Of a stretch of DNA of 64,000 bases, positions 57,543 to 64,000 are shown one piece after another. The translations under genes were made by a program, and so were the position numbers. Under the pieces are notes generated by a model. That model did no database searches and was not told the DNA's origin. It saw only the letters and a list, made by a program, of their open reading frames with translations. Location: positions 1-64,000 of the forward strand of contig NZ_MVIF01000016.1 in the NCBI RefSeq assembly GCF_002086675.1. Direction: 5' to 3'. Position 1 is the stretch's first letter. The number at the start of each line of letters is the position of its first letter. Origin of the DNA: Mycobacterium persicum. Lineage in GTDB: Bacteria; Actinomycetota; Actinomycetes; Mycobacteriales; Mycobacteriaceae.

Positions 57543-58619
57543 TCAGAACATCGCCGCGGAGCCGACTTCCGGGTGGCGGCGCATGAAATCCACCAGCCGA
57601 TCGACGTAGCCGGTGAATGGCGGGGGCCCGACCGGGCCGTCGGCGAGGTCGGCGCGGCAATGGTCGGTCAAATAGAAAGTGGGATGGGTGAAATAGTCGA
57701 CCGCCTCCGGCGGGATCCGCATCAACCGGTAGAGCCCGGGAACATGAGCCAACGAGCCCTTCGCCAGCTTGCGCGGTAGCGGAATCTTGATCAGTTGCCG
57801 GCCGGTCACCCGGGCCAGCACGTCGGTCATCTCCTCGACCGTCAGCGGTTGGGGATCGGCCAGCTGATAGGTGCGGCCCTCCGAAATGGCCAGCCCACTC
57901 AAATAACTCACCGCGTCGACGACGAAGTCACGCGGGACCACGTTCACCCGCGTCATGGTGGGATCTCCCGCCACCGGCAGGATCGCGTGCCGGGGCTGCC
58001 GCAACAGCCACTGCATGACGAAATAGGGCCCGTCGAACTTCTGCGTCTCACCCGTTCGGCTGTCACCGACCACGATCGAGGGCCGATAGATGGTCGCCGG
58101 CATCCCGGCCGACATCCGCCATCTCACGTCCGCCTCGGCGAGATGCTTGGTCTCCTCGTAATAGTTGTTGAACGGCGCACCCACTTCCAGGTCGTCCTCG
58201 CCGAACGGGCCGGCGTAGCGTCCGCTGACGTAGCAGGTGCTGAAGTAGTGCAGCCGGGTCAGGTTGGGACACTGTTCAAGTGCGTCAAGGACGTTGCGGG
58301 TGCCGTCGACATTGATCCGCATCGCTACCTCACGCGCCACCGCCAGGTCATACACAGCGGCCAGATGCCACGCCTCGGTGACTTCGCTCAGCGCCCCCGC
58401 GGCGAGTCCGAGTCCGGGTTGGGTGATGTCGCCCTCGACCAGCTCGATCCGCCCGCTGACCGACGGTTCGGCAGCGCTGAGTTCGGCCACGCGGCGCTTG
58501 GCCAGGGTGGCGAATTTGGACTGCACGAGACAGATTGCCGTGCCGTCCGTGCGGTTGAGGATGCGCGGTAGCAACGCGCTGCCGAGAAAGCCGGGGAACC
58601 CGGTCATCAATACGGTCAT
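57543..58619 (-). CDS. NAD(P)-dependent extended SDR, thioester-reductase-like
   Basis: A 358-residue protein with the nucleotide-binding motif MTGFPGFLGSALLPRIL (5-21), HLAAVYDLAV, and the active site YEETKHLAE (YxxxK). The pattern resembles the NAD_binding_4/male-sterility group, which includes acyl-CoA and thioester reductases. It may make fatty aldehydes or alcohols for wax esters next to the WS/DGAT, which is inference. Divergent from the acyltransferase gene across 176 bp holding two TTTAGACCT repeats. Confidence 0.85.
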   Translation of the reverse strand: MTVLMTGFPGFLGSALLPRILNRTDGTAICLVQSKFATLAKRRVAELSAAEPSVSGRIELVEGDITQPGLGLAAGALSEVTEAWHLAAVYDLAVAREVAMRINVDGTRNVLDALEQCPNLTRLHYFSTCYVSGRYAGPFGEDDLEVGAPFNNYYEETKHLAEADVRWRMSAGMPATIYRPSIVVGDSRTGETQKFDGPYFVMQWLLRQPRHAILPVAGDPTMTRVNVVPRDFVVDAVSYLSGLAISEGRTYQLADPQPLTVEEMTDVLARVTGRQLIKIPLPRKLAKGSLAHVPGLYRLMRIPPEAVDYFTHPTFYLTDHCRADLADGPVGPPPFTGYVDRLVDFMRRHPEVGSAAMF

Positions 58620-58795
58620 CGCCACACTCCTGCCCACTTGTGCGATGTCGTGGTTTAGACCTGACGCTACCGATTCGCGGAGTTGTCGACGGGGGACTTT
58701 AGACCTCGCATCCGCGGCCATTGGTCCTCGGTCAGAGCACCGTGGCGGGAGGATAATCGAGTCACCGGCACCTCGACTACTGATGGGCAGAAGAC

Positions 58796-59602
58796 GTGAG
58801 CGGCAAGGAGATTGACAACTCCGAGATGGCCAAGTGGGATCCGGCCTTCACCAAGGCGTTGATCGGCACGGTCACCCCATTCATCAAGCGCTGGTTCCGG
58901 GCAGAGGTGCGCGGCCTGGAATCGTTTCCCCCGACCGGTGGCGCTCTGCTGGTGTCCAACCACTCCGGCGGGGTGTTGACGCCCGACTGGAACGTGCTGG
59001 CGCCCGCCTTCTACGGCAGGTTCGGTTACGGTCGTCCGCTGTACACCCTTGCCCACTATGGGGTTTTCTTCACTCCGTTCCGCGAGGCACTGGGCCGCCT
59101 CGGCGTCATTCACGCCAGTCGGAACAACGCGGTCACGGCGTTGCGTTCGGGTGCGGTCGTGCTGGCATTTCCCGGCGGTGACTATGACGCGTTCCGGCCG
59201 ACGTTGGCGCAGAACGTCATCGACTTCGGCGGTCGCACCGGATACGTCAGGACGGCTATTCAGGCCGGCGTACCGATCGTTCCCGCGGTCTCCATCGGGG
59301 GTCAGGAGACCCAACTCTTCGTCACCCGCGGCAACTGGCTGGCAAAGCACTTGGGTCTCAAACGAATTCGCATCGAGATCCTGCCTGTCACCGTCGGCCT
59401 ACCGTTCGGCTTGACGGTGTTCTTCCCCGCCAATATGCCGCTGCCCGCCAAAATCGTCTACCAGGTGCTGGATCCGATCGACGTCGCCGCCCAATTCGGC
59501 AAGGACGCCGAGCCGGCGGAGGTCGACGCCCGGGTGCGTTCGGTGATGCAAGCCGCGCTCGACAAACTGGGCCACCAGCGCCGGGTCCCCGTACTGGGCT
59601 GA
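58796..59602 (+). CDS. MGAT-like glycerolipid acyltransferase
   Basis: A 268-residue LPLAT-superfamily acyltransferase. Instead of the plsC NHxxxxD, it has LLVSNHSGGVLTPDW with the Asp eight residues after His, and FPGGDYDAFRP in place of FPEGTRS. This fits the MGAT-like branch, which acylates mono- or diacylglycerol or alcohols. No long membrane anchor. GTG start. Together with the WS/DGAT and SDR it suggests neutral-lipid synthesis. Confidence 0.88.
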   Translation: MSGKEIDNSEMAKWDPAFTKALIGTVTPFIKRWFRAEVRGLESFPPTGGALLVSNHSGGVLTPDWNVLAPAFYGRFGYGRPLYTLAHYGVFFTPFREALGRLGVIHASRNNAVTALRSGAVVLAFPGGDYDAFRPTLAQNVIDFGGRTGYVRTAIQAGVPIVPAVSIGGQETQLFVTRGNWLAKHLGLKRIRIEILPVTVGLPFGLTVFFPANMPLPAKIVYQVLDPIDVAAQFGKDAEPAEVDARVRSVMQAALDKLGHQRRVPVLG

Positions 59603-59636
59603 TCGATTGCCGGGCCGGCCCCCGGGCGGTATTCGA

Positions 59637-59652
59637 GGGGACGAAAGTCCTC
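59637..59652. promoter_or_regulatory. Possible DosR-like box
   Basis: GGGGACGAAAGTCCTC matches 12 of 14 core positions of the DosR consensus GGGACTWWAGTCCC, about 92 bp upstream of the secreted protein gene at 59744. Palindromic GGAC/GTCC pairing is intact. A second 12-of-14 site lies at 58693-58706. Such short matches occur by chance at this GC content. Confidence 0.3.
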
Positions 59653-59743
59653 AGCTTGAAATTTTTCTTTCAAACCGCGCCGTGACGGCGTTACTATTCG
59701 CCCGTGTCACACTAGTTGACCCACGATTGGTGAGGGGGCGCTA

Positions 59744-60148
59744 ATGCGTCGAGGACTCGCAATAGCAGCGGTGGGAATGGGGCTCGCCAGTGCCGGGTTT
59801 ACGGGTAGCCCGCCGGCACAAGCCGATGATCCGCCCTACCACATCCTGAGTGCCCAGGATCTGTGCAACCTGGTGTGGCCAAGCTCGGAGGCGATGCCGG
59901 ACCCGGCCAAACAGCCGCCCGCCGTTGGGCTCATCTGCGTACGGCAGGGCGGGGCATTGCTCCGGCTCGCCAGGGACATGCCGGCGATTTTCTCTAATTC
60001 GTTCACCCTGGAACCAGGCAAGGCTCCGGAATTGCCGAAGGGCTCGGTGCGCGTCAACCCAAATGATCCGCTCAGCGACTGGATCATTCCGGACTGCTTC
60101 GTCCCGGACCGCATCGACTGCAATCCGAACGCGCCCGGACACCGCTGA
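59744..60148 (+). CDS. Small secreted protein
   Basis: A 134-residue exported protein with signal peptide (AIAAVGMGLASAGFTGS, cleavage near AQA-DDP). The mature part has four cysteines (LCNLVW, LICVRQ, DCFVPD, DCNPN) that may form two disulfides. No family recognised. A perfect hairpin terminator follows the gene. Confidence 0.8.
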   Translation: MRRGLAIAAVGMGLASAGFTGSPPAQADDPPYHILSAQDLCNLVWPSSEAMPDPAKQPPAVGLICVRQGGALLRLARDMPAIFSNSFTLEPGKAPELPKGSVRVNPNDPLSDWIIPDCFVPDRIDCNPNAPGHR

Positions 60149-60163
60149 AATACGGCGTGCATT

Positions 60164-60201
60164 CCGGTCGGGTAGCACCTAAAAGTCAGCCACCCGACCG
60201 G
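60164..60201. terminator. 10-bp stem-loop terminator
   Basis: CCGGTCGGGT (60164-60173) and ACCCGACCGG (60192-60201) are exact complements with an 18-nt loop, 16 nt after the stop of the secreted protein gene. Confidence 0.65.
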
Positions 60202-60585
60202 TTAGCCGTGACGTAAAAGCCACAAGAACCGGGGCGATTCACAAGGCGATTGCCGACAGGTTAGAATGAGCGCCGAGACCGTTCCGCCGGTGGATGCGTC
60301 AGGCCGAAGTCAATAACGCTGCCGCGGAAGTGTCCACCACTTTTCAGGCTACACCAAGACGCCGAGGGCCTTCGCCGACACTTAACTTGGGTTTCACCGC
60401 ACGACTGGCATGGGCAATCGCTATGCTGCTGCACATCAGCATCCGATACCAAATATTGGTGTCTATGCTGCCGAAGGGCAGCTACATATCGACATTGCTC
60501 CATTGCTAGCCTCACAGGCGCCCAAGATCGCGCCACCCACTTCGCTCTACACCCGAATGAACCAGGAAAGGGCCGACCCGCACCC
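60202..60585. other. Intergenic stretch without a supported gene
   Basis: Short frames on both strands (70-90 codons) have no recognisable product or ribosome site. Base composition becomes AT-richer here, continuing into the next gene. The last 40 bp contain AGGAAAGG about 14 nt before the GTG at 60586. Confidence 0.5.
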
Positions 60586-61368
60586 GTGACGTCTCAACAA
60601 CTACCCGACCGCGCAGGACCCCGCGCCACACCCCGCCGACGCAAGTCGCCACAACGACACACCCGCGCCACCGCAGCATTGGGAGCGCTGGCACTAGCCA
60701 GTGCAACCAGCGCTGCCTTCGCCGCGGCAACCCCGCCACCAGCAGCTTTGATTTCTCAAATCAGCGCGGGCCGACTCGACATCACCTTAGCCGTTCACGA
60801 CGGATTCAAACTCGACACGTGCACAACGGAAAGCACTGGAAGCTCCACCCCCGCCCTCACCGACACCACGACCGCGACAACGAATTCAGCAAATACTGGC
60901 GACACCGCCATGAACAACAGCAATTCCAGGGGCACCGAAGAACCTTCGACCACCAACCCAAGCAACGGTGCCGCCAGCCTGCTGATCGTCTCCGAAACCG
61001 CTGAACTACTGACAGACGACCTAGAACCACCGACCGCGTACGGAAAGTTTCAAATCGAACCACCAATAGTCGGCCAGACTATCAATGAGCCAGATTATGA
61101 CTATTCCGATGCATGGGGGAATCCATATAAAGATTTATATAAAGATTTTGGTTATGAAAGACCACCACGCTACGACGCTCTAACGCACTTAGACAGCCTT
61201 AAATATACCTATGACGCGGCGCTCAACCCGCATGAGTTTCGAGCGGCATTTGACAAATATCAACAGCTGCTAGATGAAGCTCTAGGCCGTCGGCCAATAG
61301 TCGATCCCGTTCCCATCATATGGGAAGATGAGGACATCGATGATGGGAACCTAGATGACAGCGAATAA
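60586..61368 (+). CDS. Orphan acidic secreted protein in an AT-richer island
   Basis: A 260-residue protein, not recognised. Residues 1-45 are basic then hydrophobic (ATAALGALALASATSAAFA), a likely signal peptide. Residues about 80-125 are Thr/Ser/Asn-rich. The mature C-terminal half is acidic and Tyr-rich (EPDYDYSDAWGNPYKDLYKD) and ends in Asp/Glu. Codon use is less GC-biased than its neighbours, notably around 61080-61260, suggesting recent acquisition. A hairpin terminator begins at the base after the stop, supporting a real gene. The GTG start is uncertain. Confidence 0.6.
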   Translation: MTSQQLPDRAGPRATPRRRKSPQRHTRATAALGALALASATSAAFAAATPPPAALISQISAGRLDITLAVHDGFKLDTCTTESTGSSTPALTDTTTATTNSANTGDTAMNNSNSRGTEEPSTTNPSNGAASLLIVSETAELLTDDLEPPTAYGKFQIEPPIVGQTINEPDYDYSDAWGNPYKDLYKDFGYERPPRYDALTHLDSLKYTYDAALNPHEFRAAFDKYQQLLDEALGRRPIVDPVPIIWEDEDIDDGNLDDSE

Positions 61369-61389
61369 CACCCGAAGAGGATTCGGGTG
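61369..61389. terminator. 8-bp stem-loop terminator
   Basis: CACCCGAA and TTCGGGTG pair perfectly around a 5-nt loop (GAGGA), beginning immediately after the TAA of the orphan secreted protein gene. Confidence 0.65.
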
Positions 61390-61571
61390 GGTGAACCGTC
61401 CTGGTCCTGGAGGTCGCACAAAAATGGACCATTTCGGTAGCCCCATCCCCGATCAACCGCGCGGCGAAGCCTATCCACAATCGTCGAGTGGTCAATGTCT
61501 GCACAAGCAATAGTCACCCCGGTTCCTGCGAATACGAAACCAGGGTAACTATTGCAAAGTCACAGAATTCT

Positions 61572-61925
61572 CTAGCGGCCCGAGGAAAGCTCGTTCGGGC
61601 AGTAAATAGCCTCGGCGAGCTGAGCGAATTGGGCGTCCTGTAACGACGTGGCGTTGGCTCGGTCGGTCTGAGCCGTGAACAACAACGCCTCGGCCTCGGT
61701 GTGCCCCTGGTTCAGGTACAGGCACATGGCCGTGGCCCGGCCGACCGCCAAGTACGGGTTCACGTACGGGATCCCGGCCTTGTCGAGCTGCTGGATGAAG
61801 GTGGAGTCAGCAGTGGAGTCGGCATATGCCGGCGCCGCGGCAGCTCCCGCACCTGCCACAATGGCCCCGACAGCCAACCCGGCAGCAGCCAGCATTGAGA
61901 ACTTAACCATGGTCTTTCCATTCAT
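61572..61925 (-). CDS. DUF732 family secreted protein
   Basis: A 117-residue exported protein with signal peptide (AAAGLAVGAIVAGAGAAAA, cleavage near AYA-DST) and a DUF732 domain: FIQQLDKAGIPYVNPYLAVG, then paired cysteines in AMCLYLNQGHTEAEA and AIYCPNE. The domain is widespread in mycobacteria, of unknown function, and often expanded in numbers. ATG start with MNGKTMVKF; a second in-frame ATG follows five codons later. Confidence 0.88.
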   Translation of the reverse strand: MNGKTMVKFSMLAAAGLAVGAIVAGAGAAAAPAYADSTADSTFIQQLDKAGIPYVNPYLAVGRATAMCLYLNQGHTEAEALLFTAQTDRANATSLQDAQFAQLAEAIYCPNELSSGR

Positions 61926-62139
61926 GAGGGGTTCTTAACTCGAATCGTACGCCGCTGATACCGGTAGGGGTACCGGGAATTTGAACAAAATCGCCTTCAA
62001 AACCCGAACACACCGTGAGTAGTCAACGCCGCAACGATTCGCTTGACCTATACATCGCCGCTGCGCCCGAATTTATTCCACTGGTGCCGGGCTAAAGCTA
62101 AAGCGACCCATGACCTAGCCGGCAACCGTCAGGAACCGG

Positions 62140-63711
62140 CTATTTGACGCCCGGTAGCCGGCGGAGCATCCGCAACCCGCCGCTCATCAGGCGTGCGTAG
62201 TGGTCGGCACGCATCCAGGACGGCACGCCGACCGGCAGCCCGCGTTCGATCGCGATGGTTTGCGGCTCGGTGTATTTCAGGATCCCCTGCTCGCCATGAC
62301 GACGACCGAGCCCGGAGGCCTTCATGCCGCCCATCGGCGCGTCGACAGATGCCCACGCGGCGGCGTAGCCCTCGTTGATGTTGACTGTTCCGGCCTGCAA
62401 TCGGGTGGCCACGGCACGCCCGCGCTTGGGATCGGAGGTCCACACGCTGAAGTTCAAGCCGTACAGACTGTCGTTCGCTTTCGCCACGGCCTCCTCCTCA
62501 CTGTGCACGCGATACAGCGAGACGACCGGACCGAAGGTCTCGTCGGCGAACGCCGCCATGCCCTCGCGCACGCCGCTGAGAATGGTCGGCTCGTAGAAGA
62601 AGGGGCCGATGTCGGGACGCGGCCTGCCACCGGCGAGCACGGTCGCGCCCTTGTTCACCGCGTCGTCGACGTGGTGGGTCACGGTGTCGAGCTGTGTTTG
62701 GCTGATCAGCGACCCCATGTCAGCCGAATAGTCAAGCGCGGCAGACATTTTGATTGCCGTCGTGGCTGCCACGAACCGGTCGGTGAACTCATCCCACAGG
62801 GCGTCGGGCACATAGATGCGTTCCACCGAGATGCACAACTGGCCCGCGTTGGAGAATGCCGCCCGAACCGCACCGACGGCGGCCTTGCCGACATCAGCGT
62901 CATCGAGGACCAGCAGCGCGTTCTTGCCGCCCAGTTCCATCGAGCAGTCGATCAGCCTCTTGCCCGCCTGGGCGGCCACCGTGCGGCCGGTGTCGGTCGA
63001 ACCGGTGAACATCACGTAATCGGACTGCTCGATGATCGGTGAACCCAGCTCCGATCCCGATCCCGTGACACTCTGCACCAGCCCCTGCGGCATGCCCGCC
63101 TCTTCGAGAAGGCGCACCGCCCAGAGGGCCGAGAACGGCGTCTGGTTGTCGGGCTTGGCCAATACGGCATTACCGGCGACGATCGCCGGCAGCGCATCGC
63201 TGATGCCCAGGGTCAGCGGATAGTTCCACGGCGAGATGATCCCGACCACGCCCTTCGGCAGCCGGTGTTCCCACACCTCGGTCAGGGCAAGCAGCACCCC
63301 TTGGCGGCGCTTGGGGCGCAGATACTTCTCGGCGGTGTGGGCGTAATAGCGGGCAGTCAGACATACGTCGGCGACCTCTTCGAAGGCGTGCGCGCGGGCC
63401 TTGCCGCTCTCCAACTGGATGATGTCGAGAATCTCGTCCTGACGCCGCAGCACCAAGTCGTGAAAGCGCAACAGCACCTCCGTGCGCTCGCCCAACGGGC
63501 GCTCCGACCAGGCACGTTGGACAGCACGGGCGCGGCCGGCCGCGGCGACGACGTCCTCTGGGGTGCATTGCGGTACGCCGGCGAGCGGCTGTCCGGTCAT
63601 CGCGTTGGTGACGTCGCGGCGACGGTCACCGTCGGCGGCGTCGACCCGCCGGCTCAGCGCCTGCAGCAACGGCGTGACCTTCGTTGTCTTCGGTTCGGAA
63701 ATTGCGGTCAT
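62140..63711 (-). CDS. gabD2: Succinate-semialdehyde dehydrogenase GabD2-like
   Basis: A 523-residue aldehyde dehydrogenase. NAD(P)-binding segments (GIISPWNYPLTLGI, VMFTGSTDTGR), the catalytic Glu in SMELGGKNALLV and the nucleophilic Cys in NAGQLCISVERIYV are intact. The sequence pattern matches mycobacterial GabD2 (Rv1731-like), which oxidises succinic semialdehyde to succinate. Here it is not in the Rv1731 context, so a paralogue with another aldehyde substrate cannot be excluded. Likely transcribed alone. Confidence 0.85.
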   Translation of the reverse strand: MTAISEPKTTKVTPLLQALSRRVDAADGDRRRDVTNAMTGQPLAGVPQCTPEDVVAAAGRARAVQRAWSERPLGERTEVLLRFHDLVLRRQDEILDIIQLESGKARAHAFEEVADVCLTARYYAHTAEKYLRPKRRQGVLLALTEVWEHRLPKGVVGIISPWNYPLTLGISDALPAIVAGNAVLAKPDNQTPFSALWAVRLLEEAGMPQGLVQSVTGSGSELGSPIIEQSDYVMFTGSTDTGRTVAAQAGKRLIDCSMELGGKNALLVLDDADVGKAAVGAVRAAFSNAGQLCISVERIYVPDALWDEFTDRFVAATTAIKMSAALDYSADMGSLISQTQLDTVTHHVDDAVNKGATVLAGGRPRPDIGPFFYEPTILSGVREGMAAFADETFGPVVSLYRVHSEEEAVAKANDSLYGLNFSVWTSDPKRGRAVATRLQAGTVNINEGYAAAWASVDAPMGGMKASGLGRRHGEQGILKYTEPQTIAIERGLPVGVPSWMRADHYARLMSGGLRMLRRLPGVK

Positions 63712-63859
63712 CGTGGCACTCCTCGCGGCGTTGGGGTTCAGGATTCGACTACCCGCCAAGTGGCCGCCGGACACGGGCCGATGAGCTGCAACTGCGATAC
63801 CGTCACGCACAGCTGGTAACTAGTGTCGCCGATGTGGCCACGGAAGAAGGAGTGCCTCC

Positions 63860-64000
63860 GTGGAAAAGCTCACGCCCTCCGGTCGCCGACGAACTCGAAA
63901 GCTGTCGATAACCACTCCGCGACCCGGATCGGATACCGGGCCGACACACCCAAGGCGGTGGCGGGTCCTGGCGGCGACGCTGCTGATGACACTTCCTGGC
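63860..64000 (+). CDS. N-terminus of a probable membrane transporter (cut by window end)
   Basis: A GTG with AAGGAG seven nt upstream opens a frame that continues to the window edge (47 codons). After a basic, Pro/Thr-rich cytoplasmic start, the product enters a hydrophobic segment after RRWRVLAATLLMTLPG, the usual beginning of an MFS-type transporter. Only the first helix start is visible, so the family is a guess. Confidence 0.5.
   Translation, partial: MEKLTPSGRRRTRKLSITTPRPGSDTGPTHPRRWRVLAATLLMTLPG

Noticed and set aside
60261-60536. Opposing 70-90 codon frames in the gap at 60.2-60.6 kb
   Set aside because: No ribosome sites, no known products, overlapping on both strands.
61260-61517. 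85-codon minus-strand frame near 61.4 kb as a transposase remnant
   Set aside because: No transposase motif recognised and half of it is antisense to the orphan secreted gene.

Overview
This window is chromosomal DNA of a Mycobacterium, most likely a slow grower. The evidence is a PPE protein of the MPTR (NxGxGNxG repeat) class, an LpqH-type lipoprotein, an MPT63-like antigen, a cutinase, a WS/DGAT, LucA, the Prim-PolC/LigC pair, MurT/GatD, high GC and many leaderless gene starts. Gene order from memory follows M. tuberculosis H37Rv from about Rv3706c to Rv3734c, interrupted by several accessory blocks. The species cannot be fixed from the sequence alone.

1-20.2 kb is conserved core. It holds a proline-rich membrane protein, a secreted DUF4185 protein, asd-lysC (aspartate family amino acids) and leuA behind a leucine leader peptide and an interleaved pseudoknot. 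A TetR/membrane protein pair with two palindromic operators follows, then a DnaQ-like exonuclease, murT-gatD (peptidoglycan amidation), an AbiEi/DUF559-like protein, recR-ybaB, a peptidoglycan amidase, an SRPBCC protein, an FAD oxidoreductase plus fatty-acid methyltransferase pair, dnaX, aspartate aminotransferase, the SRP RNA and tRNA-Ser(GGA).

20.2-33.7 kb begins with lucA, then an accessory block lies between lucA and the cutinase, which are neighbours in H37Rv. It contains a crotonase, an LpqH-like lipoprotein, a five-gene TPR/CHAT-protease locus (the best candidate for an undescribed system), a DapB-like oxidoreductase, a PPE-MPTR protein and a CsbD protein behind a near-perfect SigF promoter. 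The conserved cutinase and an SDR follow.

33.7-46.6 kb is a second accessory block. It carries an AhpD-like pair, a Crp-type regulator, a 32-codon microORF before a haloacid dehalogenase, an MPT63-like antigen, a multicopper oxidase with a secreted partner, a patatin, a thioredoxin-like lipoprotein with CcdA, a DUF427-MerT-like fusion, and a radical-SAM/ArsM-like methyltransferase fusion. The last four look like a redox or metal(loid) module.

46.6-64 kb returns to conserved order: a zinc alcohol dehydrogenase, the divergent Prim-PolC/LigC repair pair, an FAD monooxygenase, a P450, a haloalkane dehalogenase, a Nudix hydrolase, a WS/DGAT, an NAD-dependent reductase and an MGAT-like acyltransferase (neutral lipid theme). 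Small secreted proteins, an AT-richer island with an orphan acidic secreted protein, a DUF732 protein, gabD2 and the start of a probable transporter complete the window.

A recurring regulatory theme is a TAnnnT -10 hexamer exactly 6-7 nt before the start codon, the signature of leaderless mRNAs. Two ~100-bp palindromic repeats, a 62-bp tandem duplication and several inverted repeats occupy intergenic spaces. No CRISPR array, intact insertion sequence or prophage was seen.
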